Positions 47,101 to 58,754 are shown, counted from the first letter of the stretch. The stretch is DNA of 64,000 nt from Rhizophagus clarus (GCA_015698045.1 BLAL01000059.1:935001-999000), one strand, 5' to 3'. The notes: generated by a model not told the origin, from the letters alone. Numbers and translations: made by a program.

Positions 47101-48845
47101 TTAAGCCAAGTGTATCAAGCCGTCATACTGCTACACTTCTTGATAATAAATTGTATATTTTGGCTGGCTTTAATATAAGTAAAATTTCAATAAGAGAATT
47201 TTTTTATCTTGATGTTTCCATTCCATTTGATACTCAGAAATTATCATGGCAAGACTTATCAAATATTAATTTGGTCCCAACACATGCTGGTGCGGCATCA
47301 GCTAAAGGTGGCGCAAATAATGATACATTATTTTTATACGGAGGCTTTTCGACTGATCCAACAATGTCATTGGTTTATACATTTGATCCACAACATGTTA
47401 TATGGAATCCTCAAATAATAACTGGAACCAATACAGCAGTTAGTAGATGGGATTTAACAGGTGTTATGGACAATAATGGAAAATTTTATTTATGGGGAGG
47501 AACTGAACCGGGTAATTCTATTGTAAATGATATGCTCATTTTAGATACAATAAACCTAAGTTGGGGAAAAGGAAGTTCAATTAATGCACCAACTCCAAGA
47601 TTTAATTTTGGTGCTACTTTATTACCCGGCAATAAGATTATTTACATTGGTAAGCGAGCAGCTAACTATCTTTGTATTATACTAACTAAATATATTTATT
47701 TTTTACATTATACTAATAGTATTAATTAATTATTTAGGCGGTGTAAATGATGTTAATTCTGAATATAACGATAACAGTTTAAATATTATTAAAGGTGTTG
47801 CTTTAACATTAAGCGAGGTAAATTTTATAAATGTAAACTACACATAATGTATAAAAATTTTTATAGAAATGTTAAATTATTTGTATAGGTCTATATATAT
47901 GACACAATTCATGATCAATGGAGCACAGAAGTAAGTTATGTAATTTAACCAAATATCTTTAAATTATGAATTAACTTTTTATTGAAATATAGACAACAAC
48001 GGGATCAATCCCATCTAATAGAGAGGGTTTCTCCACAGTCCTTGGTATGTAATAAGATACTTTAATTGTTATTAAAACAAACATTATTTATAATATAATA
48101 TATTTTTAACATGGTAGGTTTAGATGGTCAAAGCGTCATAATTTATGGAGGAGCCTTTATTAATCCTGGATATTCAGACACTACACTTTATGTATTAAAT
48201 TTAACTAATTATAATTGGTATGTTCCGATAAGTTCAGGAAAAATTCCAACACGTAGAGCTTTCCATAAAGCAAATGTAATTGGAAAATACATGGTTGTGT
48301 CATTTGGTAAATATGATCTTCTATATATTATTATTAAATCAATTAATTATTTTTAACAAAATAAATAAAATTTATTAATAGGGGAAGGTTATGACAGAAC
48401 AGCTGAAAGTGATATATTGTTACTTGACATTAGTAACAATGAAGAATATATTTGGACGACAACATTCGATCCTTCAGTTCCTATGCAATCACCACCCTCA
48501 TCACAGTCTTCCAATAATACATCAAATAATTCTAATAATATGATGATTGGTGCAATTGTAGGATCTTTGTTAGGTGGTATTCTTTTAACAGTTGGTTGTT
48601 TCTTTATATATAAGTGGAATAAAAATAGACAAGCCAAAAATACCATCTATGGAAATAATTATAATAATTACAGTCAAGAAGAAAAGGATATTTCTACCGA
48701 AAGGGTTATTCATTCCAGAAATGAAAATATAACTAATCATGAACCAATAGTTCCAACTTCTAATAATAATTATAATGATGGGCATGAAGTAATTTCGACG
48801 CATAATAATAATAGGTTAAAATTCTTTAAGTTGTTAAATAATTAA
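47019..48845 (+). CDS. Kelch-repeat single-pass membrane protein, copy G
   Basis: Exons 47019-47649, 47738-47817, 47889-47930, 47993-48044, 48118-48306 and 48382-48845 give 485 residues with all junctions GT-AG and in frame. Signal peptide about 1-23 (FYYILWVLLQVLVVVNCQ), six kelch-like blades (YILAGF, LFLYGG, FYLWGG, IIYIGG, IIYGGA, VVSFGE), the SDILLLDISNNEEYIW blade, a Ser/Pro/Asn linker, a membrane span at about 386-408 (GAIVGSLLGGILLTVGCFF) and a YKWNKNRQ stop-transfer. The tail is short and stops in RLKFFKLLNN. The expected coiled-coil end survives only as non-coding scraps near 49008-49080 (LQAVKEGDF-like), so the tail was cut by sequence decay at about 48.84-49.0 kb. The ectodomain and anchor are intact. 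Confidence 0.85.
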
Positions 48846-49488
48846 TATTTTTTAAATAATGAAATTAGTTAATTTATTATATAAATATATATATAATAAT
48901 AAAATTAAATAAATAACTTACGCTCTATATTATTGAATAATTTTTTATATAAAGAAATTAGTTAGTTTAAATTATATGTAAAAATTATATAAATTGTCTA
49001 ATTGACTTCCTTCAAGCTGTTAAAGAGGGAGATTTTAGTAATTTTAGTATCACAAAAAATTATGTAAGACAAAATAATTAAATTAACTTTTTTCAAAAAT
49101 CCTTAAATATTGATCAAATGAAAAATTATATGAAAAATTCTATTAAGTATTAATCTTCAATAATAATGAAATAGCGAATCATTTTTAATAATGAATTTAA
49201 ATATATTCGTCAGTAGATCGACCATTTACATTCTGATTAAAATTTAAATAACCTAAAAATTTACTACTGCTAAATGGGATGACAGGGTACAATTATTAAT
49301 TAATCCCTTAAGAATAAAATTTTATTGTCAAGTAAAATTTTATCCTAAATTAAATTGTTAAAATAAGTTAAAGGTTGTTAAAAAGAAAACTATTATAATA
49401 CATATAAAAAAATCCCTATAAAAAAGCAGATAATTTTTTTTATACTGAAAGATATGTTTAGATACTGAGTGATACATTTAGATATATT
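48846..49488. other. 3' flank of kelch G with tail remnant
   Basis: Holds the lost C-terminal codons of copy G at about 49008-49080 and AT-rich sequence beyond. Confidence 0.45.
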
Positions 49489-49597
49489 TTTGTATACAGA
49501 AAAATGCACAATTCCATATCTTGGAGTAATCAGTATAAAAAGCGTATCTTGCGAGATACTGAATTGTGCATTTTTCCATAACTCTCAATATACAAAA
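49489..49597. repeat. Inverted repeat around AAAAATGCACAATT
   Basis: TTTTTGTATA...AAAAATGCACAATTC near 49489-49514 is inverted at 49560-49597, with a ten-base insertion in one arm. The loop has repeated GATACTGA motifs. Confidence 0.7.
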
Positions 49598-49604
49598 ACA
49601 TATT

Positions 49605-49660
49605 CAGTCAAACCTCGATATACCGAACTCGCGGCTCAAGAACAAAAATTCAGTATATAG
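49605..49660 (+). mobile_element. Lone Tc1/pogo-type transposon end
   Basis: CAGTCAAACCTCGATATACC followed by GAACTCGCGG has the form of the pogo/Tigger terminal repeat. No partner end is visible nearby; CCGAAC/GTTCGG motifs recur to about 49815. Probably a truncated element. Confidence 0.45.
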
Positions 49661-50093
49661 TCGATGTTCGGTATGTAAATCTCTTTATATACCTACCGAA
49701 CTCTCATAAGCTTGCAGTAAAAGTTCGGTATATGAATACATCACGTGATTTAGAAACAATTTTGATCATTAAGACCAGCATAAATCCAGCCAAATGATCA
49801 CGTTCGGTAAATCGAGAGTTTTTTAAGATGCTTTATTATAAACACTCCGAACTGGTCGGATAAGATTAGACAATTTGATCCGACCCATTATATTATTTCG
49901 GATTAGATTATTTTAAAGCTATCCGATATGTACCGAATATATATTTATATTATATCAAATCAGGACCTGACTTGGGAGCTAAAAAAAGTACAATAATGTA
50001 TATCACGCATATTTTTTATTTATTAAATTTATTTTAAAAAGCAAATAAATGATTTAAAATTTTTTATTCATTAGCATATAGTACAGTCGCCAC

Positions 50094-50563
50094 TGGTTAT
50101 ACCGAACCTGTATATACCGAAAACTTGTTATACTGAACCAAAGTTCCCAGAACCGAATTTTTATAGTTAATTACACTGGATATAGAGAATTTTTATAATA
50201 AAATCCATATACCGCATCCGAACTTAATCAATATATTAGACATCTATTCGTTATACCGAACAGTCATGTGACCATAAGTTAATTCGGGCCAAATTTACAA
50301 AAATAGTTGCTACTTATGGTTAATTCAATAAAAAAATTTCCCTGCTTTAATTTTTCCAGGGGCAGTTACTAATAGTCAATGATCATTTCACTGACTTCCA
50401 GGGTCATGAGATATCGTGTTTGTGTACTTTGAAATTATAATCCTGGCCGGCACTATAAATTCGGCCAGAATTATCCATGGCGTTCGGTATTTATATAACG
50501 AATTCACTATATACCGAACTAAACCCTCCGGAACCGAGGGTTCGTTATATCCAGTGGCGACTT
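50094..50563. mobile_element. Tc1/mariner-type MITE
   Basis: 470 bp beginning CAGTCGCCACTGGTTATACC and ending in its inverse (GTTCGTTATATCCAGTGGCG, then ACT). TA at 50092-50093 and 50564-50565. Internal ACCGAAC motifs repeat near both ends, like transposase subterminal sites. Non-coding. Confidence 0.85.
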
Positions 50564-50639
50564 TATATGATAAACTATTTAATTACATTAAACTTTTGAT
50601 GTTTTTACGCATTAAGATTAAAATAATTGAATAATTTTA

Positions 50640-53535
50640 CACAATAAGATTATAATAGGATCCCAATAACTTCTTATATAGAAAAGGTTTTTTACTAATA
50701 GCTTTAAGCAAGAGTTTCTCTTATGATCGCCAAGAAAAGTATCCGTCTAACCTCAAAAATTATACAAAAATAAGCAAATTAATTTCTATCTAATTAAAAT
50801 GTCAACATTTCGGTTATAATAAATACCGGAATGCCGTGATACTGTAATATTAATGTGCTATTCTTCTATTCTTTATCTTGTAATTAAATCAAATTTTTTT
50901 TTCATCAAAAAATTGGTTTTTTATTAAAACAATGAAACATTTATTGTTAAAATGAAAATACGAGTGAACCAATCATTTTTTTAGATTGATAAATTTTATT
51001 AATCATTCAGATTTTTTCTTTTTTTTTTAAATACTTTAACTGAAATTTTTTTTTATTATTTCTTATTGCGAAATTTCTTTAATATTTTTTATCGGTATTT
51101 ATAAACCGAATTTTGTTAAAATTATGATCAAGATCAATTATCTGGATTAGAGCGAGTGACATTATTACGGATCTTTTTTCCTTCCTCTGTCTTTAGCGAA
51201 GCAACTCCAATATATTCCAAAGGGTAATTTTCTTTTTCCCTAATTTATTTCCTTCCATGAATAATTTATAATAGTTCGTTTTCTTTAATTTAGGTTTTAC
51301 GAAAATTTTGGTAAAACTAACTTATTTCCTTACTTCCGTCTTCAAACTTTACTGATGGTTTATTCTTTTTTTTTAGACATCATTTCAGTTCTTGGACATG
51401 TGGAAATTCGATAAACTCCTGTTTCAAGTTTTACTTTTGTCTTTTAATAATGAGCTATACTAACAATTTGTTTTCATTATGTAGATAGAAAATTTGCCGA
51501 GATTTCACATATTTATTCTTATGTTTTTTTAATGATTCTCTTTTTAGCTTTTTCTTTAGTCTTTTTAATAAAGCTTTAGTCGGGTATTTTCATTTTTAGA
51601 TTGACGGGTCTTTGGATATTTTGGATAAAAGTAATTGTTTTACCTTTTTTTAACTTTCTTAACGAAATAAATATTAAGCTTGATTTTTTGCCATTTGTAG
51701 GTTGACCAATCTCTGGATACGGTATTTTGGTAAGTATTTTTAATCATATTTATTTGTTCATAGTTCATTGTTTTGTTTTCCTTTTTTTTTTAAACAACTC
51801 TTTGTATCTTTTTAAACATGGTAAGTTTCTTTAAAAACTTTATCTTATATTTAGTTTTTTAATAAAAATGGTATTTGCTTTTTTGTAGGATTTACAATTT
51901 ACAGAGTATCTATTAGAATGTTTAATTCAGAAATAATAAGCTTCATTGGAAACCTACTAAATTTTTCTTTTGTTTTTAGCACCAAATTGTGACATATTCA
52001 CAATTTATTCCCACAGCCGACTTCCAGAACAATGTATCTTTCCTGCGGAGTTGAGTAATTTTCCAAAAGTTGGCTTGATAAGTTAATTTGTAATAGGAAA
52101 GAGCAAACAACTACTATGACTTTCTTTTCATTAAATCCTCAACAGAAGTGGTATAATATCTGAAATATCCTCAGGAGTATAATGAATTGTCTTTGCTCGA
52201 TAGATTTTGAGTGACAGTTACCAATTGTGATAGGGTTGCGAGATGATACGGATGTTTTCACTCGTAGATTGATGAAAAGTCCTAGTTTTGTTTGGGAACA
52301 ATCTAACACATTGTATTCATTTATATTTCGACATACTTCCATATCCTGATTTTCTATACTTATAGAAATATCATAAAGTCAAGTTGGGTAATGAAAAAAT
52401 ACCGTTCTCTGTGTAGATAACTAAGGGACATTTGCCGGTATCAACGGGGAAAGGGTTCCAAATATCATTATTTTTTGATTTATTAGTAGAAAATAAGATA
52501 AATTGAAAATGACGTATTTATATAAATTATAGAATTATCAAATACAAAATATTCTATATAAATTAAATCAATTAAAACAAATATAACATTTCCGATTTAC
52601 TTATTAAAATCTCATAGAAGATAATAATAAATAATATTTATCAATAGCGTAATCCTGTTCATTTTGCGTATTGCTGTTCCTATTATTAAAATAACTGTCA
52701 AAATTCCAGTATCTGAGCCCGAATATTGAATGATTTCTTAAACTAGGAGGTACTGAGAACTGTTAGAACCTTCTGCTGGGTTTTTATTAAGATATACTGT
52801 ATATAGTTAAAATAAAAAAAAATGTAGTATAAATAAGTTTCTTTTTCAGATAGTTTTCTTAAAATATTATTAATTACACGATTAAAAAAAAATCATTGAG
52901 AAATTAAACAATTTTCCTATATCATGATTAAAAAATAATTGCAATAAAAATCCAACATTACTAACAAAAGAGCGCGATATAATATGATTATATATCTTAC
53001 AATTCAGTGATGGCAAATGACCAGGTCATATGTCCACCCTGAATGACCTTCAAATGACCTCATTTGGGTCATTCGTCATTTGTGTCATTTAAAATTAATG
53101 CTTTATAATTTAGGCCAAAGTTTATGATTCCGGCCAGAATTATGAATTTATAATATCATGCGGAAATTTTTGAAGTTTATATATTATGATAAAAACTTTT
53201 CTTAGAACTTATAACGATTAATTACAAATTTTGAAAAAACTTACGATAGAAAGCAGACTAAAAAAAAGGAAAGACAATACAATTTCTTTTTTTGTTTAAT
53301 ACCAGTTCTGATCTAAAAAGGAAAACTGCTATTCGTCGGATTTATTTTAAGTTATTAATCTTTAGCAATGAAAATTGCGGGTAAATCTTGTAATTATATT
53401 CTGAATATGGAAATTTTTTGAGCACTACAATAATATCGTTAGTTTTTAATTCTTTTGACAGATACTTTACAATTGTGAGTGATATTTCTGTTATTAAGGC
53501 GCCTTGAAATAAATTTATTCGAACGAATCAAAATT
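50640..53535. other. Intergenic; T-rich with repeated short blocks
   Basis: 51580-51740 contains two similar blocks (AGATTGACGGGTCTTTGGAT and AGGTTGACCAATCTCTGGAT) bounded by splice-like TTTAG/TTGTAG and GTAAGT sequences, but no reading frame supports exons. 53010-53095 is dense in TCATTTG/CAAATGA motifs. No gene can be supported. Confidence 0.4.
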
Positions 53536-53539
53536 CGAG

Positions 53540-53705
53540 TCCAACCTTCGGTATTTAACTTTCGAAAATCAGTAAATTGTTATTGTAATAGTTCCAGCCG
53601 TTATATGAATGAATTTTAAAACATTTTATAGTTTCATGTGGAAACTTTATTTTTCCATTGTTATTTCGCAAGAAAGTTTTGCTGCGGAATGTCGGAATCT
53701 TTATT
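53540..53705 (+). repeat. Third copy of the 170-bp dispersed repeat
   Basis: TTTCGAAAATCA, TTATTGTAATA and GCTGCGGAAT occur in the order and spacing of 40550-40700; a shorter copy is at 45184-45260. Confidence 0.55.
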
Positions 53706-54742
53706 GGTCAATTATTAAGATTTATTTATTATCTTCCTTTTTTCTTTTTTTTGATGACAAAATAATCAATAAGAATAAAGAAATAATTTTTTATAATACC
53801 TTCTCTTTTTAAAACGAATCATAGATATATTTTTTTTTTTAAAAAAAAAAATTTCTAAACAATCACAGCATGTTCACATGTAATAATCGATTTATATCTA
53901 GTGTTGCATTTTTAGTACATTAAATTATTGAAAATTTTCTATTTCACGATTAAATAGTCAAATAGAAACGATAAATAAATAAGAAGAGTATAATAATTAA
54001 TTTAGAATTATATATTTCACTAGATTAATCAAGAAATAGCTTAATTTAAAGTAGCATAATATTAAACATAAAACAGTTAGATGCTTTTGTTTTTTCTCTA
54101 AGGCTAAGCTATCTAGATACTAACACAATATCCCAACATTAACTCTAATCCGATTTCATTTGTTCCCAACATCGATATTCTGGATAGAATAAATGGTCGT
54201 CAGCAGTTGTGTATAGAAGAGTCAGAAAACAATATTGGCTTTAATAAAACTCACCGGGAGCTTATGTTCTCCGCCTAATAAGATCCTCGAAATTTCTGAA
54301 CAAAAAAAATAGACATTAGCTTTGCAAGTCCTGAGTCGCTTCCTTGCAAATGCACAGCCACAATCGAAAAAATATATTTTATTCATACTTTAATTGCGAG
54401 AGTTTCGTCCGGACTTCAATAATGTTTTTCAACACTTCTTTCAAATTGTAATAGGTCGGTTTTTTTTTGATGAGTTCATAACATTTATGCTCGGAGAAAA
54501 TAGAACGACAGCCGAGTAAGAAAAAGTTAAAAGTCTCTGATTAGTGACCACTCGTACGACCTAAAAATTACGTAACATTATTAAATAATAAATCATGTTC
54601 TGTCACTTCTGTGTAATTCACTAATTCTGTATTTCGCCATCAATAGTTTATCAACCCTCAAATCTCAAATAATCAAATAGTCTCGCGACTTTTTTCAATC
54701 TAAAAAAAAATAAAAATTTACCTATTTCAAAAGTTATCTCTA
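53706..54742. other. Intergenic, 5' flank of the HIT-like gene
   Basis: AT-rich, no supported feature. The last 100 bases are A/C-rich as often seen in leaders. Confidence 0.4.
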
Positions 54743-55628
54743 ATGTCTGAAAGCACAGTAGTAGGACCAGGTACCTATGGAATGCCGTATTTTATAATAA
54801 CCACAGACCTTGATCCAAAGAAGCTTGCAAGTGCCTCTACTGCTCTTCTAGATGCCGTCGAGGCACGACCGAAATTAACGAAGGCGTTTCGATTAGAAGT
54901 TAAGCTTTTACAAAACTCTGCAGAGTTCCGAATCTGTCTTGACACAGTAGCCTGGTATGATTGTTATCTTCGTACCAACTCCGATCTTATAAAAGTAATT
55001 GAAATTGCGAGAAAATACGTATCAATCACACGGAGTGAAATCCCGCCTGATGAAGACGGACCCTTTACGATTGATTATCAAGAAAGTGAGAAAGAGATGG
55101 CTTATATACGTTGCACAAAAAAACATGAAGACCAAGACTCCATAGCTAAGTGTGGTAAGTATACGATTTTTCAATGTTTGTACAATGTTCATTTTGTTCT
55201 CGTGGCTTTCGCTTTAACTTTTTATAATACTAATCATTCTATTAATTTTTTCCGTAGCTTTCGACCATCCCAAGATAGTATGTAACGAGGAGGTAACGAC
55301 ACGAGATGGTCGTAAAACGACTTGCAATTTTTACTTACCTTCAAAGTTAATAGTTCAAGATTTATCTACAACAAATTACGTTGTGTTAATACGCCGAGAG
55401 CCTATTAGGGAATTGCTAATGTTGCCCTGTAACCATTTCAATAATGAGACGTTGGTGAAGAATATTGATTACTGGAACGAATTGTTGAATCAATGGCAAC
55501 GCTTGACTTTCCATTCAATAGCGCTTAATTACGGTCAATGGGAAACAAAGCAATCCCGGGACAAATATGCCCAGTCATGCCATGCGCATGTTCATCTATA
55601 TTTTGATAAAGAAGCTGGAATGATGTAA
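54743..55628 (+). CDS. HIT-like domain protein, N-terminal part
   Basis: Exons 54743-55154 and 55258-55628 with a 103-bp GT-AG intron give 260 residues. The C-terminal CHAHVHL (His246, His248, His250) is the histidine-triad HxHxH signature of HIT nucleotide hydrolases/transferases, preceded by NYVVLIRREPIRELLMLPCN, which fits the beta-sheet before it. The family resemblance is to a HIT-like group I associate with Rhizophagus. The frame stops at 55626-55628 within KEAGMM, while the sequence from about 55614 continues in another frame as a natural extension (WNDVKRLVKDHEI). A one-base loss at about 55613 is the simplest explanation, real or from assembly. Codon use is less AT-biased than in the kelch genes. 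Substrate unknown. Confidence 0.75.
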
Positions 55629-56302
55629 AAAGGTTAGTAAAAGATCATGAGATAATAGCAAAGATGAATGCCAGAGATTATCCCGGGAAAAACTACTTAC
55701 TTGAAAATTGTATGGAGCTGGAACAGCAACGTTTACTATTGGCTGAGCATCAGTACATGTTAAATATTAATAAGTCACTCGTTAAGACGATTACACAACT
55801 TTCAGAAGATTTGAAATATAATAATAATTCACTCATTACTACAATTACGAATAGTAATAATTCACTCGTTAGTGCAATTACAAATCTTTCGGAAAACATT
55901 GAGAATTTAGTTACTCCTAGAAGTTATCGTAGCGGAAGAGAAGATAGATATAGGGAAGATCGTTATGCCAGAGAAGATAGATATAGGGAAGATCGTTATG
56001 CCAGAAAAGATAGATATAGGAAAGATCGCTATGCCAGAGAAGATAGATATAGGGAAGATCGTTATGCCAGAGAAGATAGATATAGGGAAGATCGTTATGC
56101 CAGAAAAGATAGATATAGGGAAGATCGTTATGCCAGAAAAGATAGATATAGGGAAGATCGTTATGCCAGCAGAGAAGATAGATATGATCGTGGATATGGT
56201 GGTAGAGGTGGTGGTTATAGAGAAGAAAGAGGATACCGTGACTATCCTTTAAGTCCACGTTCACAAAGGATCATGACCCAAACCTGTTCGTTTACCAACT
56301 AA
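55614..56302 (+). CDS. C-terminal part of the HIT-like protein, RED-RY tail
   Basis: Open frame continuing the HIT-like gene after its frame break: WNDVKRLVKDHEI, NYLLENCMELEQQRLL, then an Asn/Ser/Leu helical stretch with repeats of NNSLITTITN. Next come seven to eight copies of an 11-residue unit (REDRYREDRYA) and a short RGG-like end (GYGGRGGGYREE). The Arg/Asp/Tyr repeats and RGG motif suggest RNA binding or low-complexity assembly; this is inference. First ATG in this frame is 55664, but independent translation is unlikely. Confidence 0.65.
55935..56175 (+). repeat. 33-bp minisatellite encoding RED-RY units
   Basis: Seven near-identical copies around GAAGATCGTTATGCCAGAGA, in frame with the HIT-like tail. 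Frames on the other strand and in the second plus frame here are shadows. Confidence 0.9.
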
Positions 56303-56943
56303 AAAAAGAGGGACTTTTCAATAAACAATTTTTTCTATTATCTCTTACACATTCTGATATTCTATAGTAGTAGGAGGGAAAAATTATTTTTATAACATAT
56401 ATAAAAAAAGGTAATAATGATATTCAAGTAGAATTTAGCATAGAAAAACATAATAATGATTTGTACTTATTTTTCGTGTTATTCACGCTATAATTTAATA
56501 ATAAAAAACCGCTATAAATTGCATTTTTAAAAGTCTCTTTTCAAAAGCAAATCATTCCAAACAGTTATAATAGATGAAGCTTCATATATTGGTGGCAAGA
56601 TGGATGTGGGCCATATTCTATCTTACTTTATTTTTAGAAGATCTATTAATAAATCCGTTGGTTGCTTTCATCGTAAATCTTAATTGTACATGCAATAGAT
56701 TCGTGACATTCTGAGCATAAAAGCGATTCACAAATTCTTCCAGTTAAAATATCCTACACAGAAGTACCTATATCAGGCCAGGTCTCTCTAAAAGCATTAA
56801 ATGTAGTACATATAATATGATCCATGAAATTATTTTATTTATATTATGTGTTTAAGTAATAAAATTGCAATACTCCAAGAAAATTTTTTATTAATACATG
56901 CAAAAAATAAATACAAAGGTTGGGATGTAGCCCAGGATATATA
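56303..56943. other. Intergenic, no gene seen
   Basis: Nothing supported. Confidence 0.4.
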
Positions 56944-57463
56944 TTATTTTTTGATAAATTTTTTGATTCTAGCACTCTTATTAGTTGGGAAACTATCAAC
57001 ACTAACCCTATCTTTTAGTAGCCCAACAATTATACCTATTACCCTACCCTTTTCACGTTGTTTCTAAGTAATTCAGGATTTTCTTTGATGACGGACTTCG
57101 TGAGGTTAATTTGGTATTCGCTACTGCTTGTGGAAAAGATCCATCCAGAGTATATATGATAAAATGCCACTCTGTACCTGTGGTCACAATACCATAGATA
57201 TAGTCGAAATAGCCATTACCAAACACTTGATCCAAAGTTTGTTTCTTTTTATTGGTCTGAAATGCACTCTCAAGTTGCGCCAGATTCTAAGAGATAAAAT
57301 ACACCATCCTTTAGTCTTCTTCCTCTGGTCATTTCAAAGCCAATAGACTGAGAAGTTGAACGTCAGACTTACTTGGGCATATCCAATCTTAATATTGCGT
57401 GATTTCTCCTCGGCAATACATAGGAAGTCTTTCAAGCTTTTGATCATGTTGCAAACTCAGGTC
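56944..57463 (-). pseudogene. Relic of a 'YGIVTTGTEWHF' family gene
   Basis: On the minus strand, pieces read in order: MIKSLKDFLCIAEEKSRN ending at a GTAAGT donor (near 57375), an IGFEMTRGRR piece after a CTCAG acceptor, AQLESAFQTNKKKQTLDQ, GNGYFDYIYGIVTTGTEWHF, then in another frame RVIGIIVGLLKDRVSVDSF to a stop at 56946-56944. The block resembles the C-terminal half of a large uncharacterised family that I recall from Rhizophagus proteomes. At least two frame changes separate the pieces and no N-terminal part is present, so it is a decayed fragment. Function of the family unknown. Confidence 0.65.
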
Positions 57464-58242
57464 CCCATGATCAACATGTTTGCCACAATCTGAGGCATTT
57501 AGAGAATCGTTAATATTTGTCTGCTTGGTTTTGTTGTAAATATAATCTTTATCTCTATATTTTCTGTAATTTATTTTATGATCTGCAAAGTTAATGAGTT
57601 TCTTGCATAGCTTTGCTACGTTTATTTATTTTAACATTTAAAATAACATCACTGACTTGCACGAGTCTTAGGTACTATTTAATAGTAAATGATATTATGT
57701 TTTTATTAATTAATTATTTATTTCTTTATATTTTTCTGTTTATTGTTTTCTGATTCTTGTCTGAATTCTAAAATTATTTCAAAAGTACGGGAAATTTGAA
57801 GAGTTTATATATCTTTTTCTGTTTATCAATTTCTCCCAAAAGTTATCCTCCAAAGTAAGGGAAATTTGGAATACTTTTATAATTGTGAAATTCTCTGTAT
57901 CATAACTTAATTCCTATCCTATTACATTACATTATCATTATACAATAAGAATTGCAACATTACATTATCATTATACAATAAAAATTACAATGTTACGTTA
58001 TCATTATACAATAAGAAATGTATCTAATTATTTTGAATTTTAAATTTATTTGTAATTATTTCCTTTTTACATCATATCGAAGGTATAATACATGTGAAAG
58101 TGTTGAGGAAAAATCTTTTTCTTTTTTTTTTTTAATTAGTAACGTGTTTATTTATTAAATTTGATCAATTACATTGATATAAATTCCTATAAACACCTAT
58201 AAAATAATAAAAATTATTATTCTATATAACTTTAATTTCAAG
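57464..58242. other. Intergenic, no gene seen
   Basis: Contains three tandem copies of a TTACATTATCATTATACAAT unit at about 57920-58015. Otherwise AT-rich. Confidence 0.55.
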
Positions 58243-58754
58243 ATGGATTGACAAAATAGATATTAAAAACAAGTATGCTTACACAAGAGAATTATATTTA
58301 CCATACGAGTTTAAATTATTATTGAGGGGAAGTAGGGATGGATTTGCACCTAAAAAATCTCATGAATTATGTGATAATATACCTCGTATTGTTACATTTA
58401 TTAAAATAAAAGGAACGGAAGAAATTATTGGAGGTTATAATCCTTTGGTATGGAAATCACATAAAGATGGTGAGCTTGGTAAAACAAAGGATAGTTTTAT
58501 CTTCTCTTTTAAAAGTAAAAATAATTTAAAATATTCAGTTTTAAGTCATGTTAAAGATACAAATAAAGCATTGTTTTATCTTAATGAATGTGGTCCTGCA
58601 TTTAATATTATGTACGGAAAATAATGATGATTTAAAAGAATATAATTGTTACATGTGCAAGCAAAATTCTTATGGAATTAAGATAAGGGATACGGAAGGC
58701 AAATTTTTAATAGATGATTATGAAGTAGTCCAAGTAATAGAAAAAGCCACATAG
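58243..58754 (+). pseudogene. TLDc-domain fragment
   Basis: Begins just after a possible splice acceptor (TTTCAAG at 58242) with RWIDKIDIKNKY, then LLLRGSRDGF, CDNIPRIVTFIKIKGTEEII, GGYNPLVWKS and GKTKDSFIFSF, the hallmark strands of a TLDc domain as found at the end of many Rhizophagus BTB/Kelch-TLDc proteins. The frame stops at 58622-58624 and the remaining piece (CYMCKQNSYGIKIRDTEGKF, then DDYEVVQV) continues in another frame to 58754, so there is one frameshift near 58615. No BTB or other N-terminal exon is visible upstream. TLDc domains are linked to oxidative-stress responses and V-ATPase binding in other eukaryotes; this copy is probably dead. Confidence 0.75.

Noticed and set aside
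55917-56264. Minus- and second plus-frame proteins over the RED-RY repeat
   Set aside because: Periodic shadow frames of the 33-bp minisatellite (repeats of MPEKIDIGKIV and its antisense).
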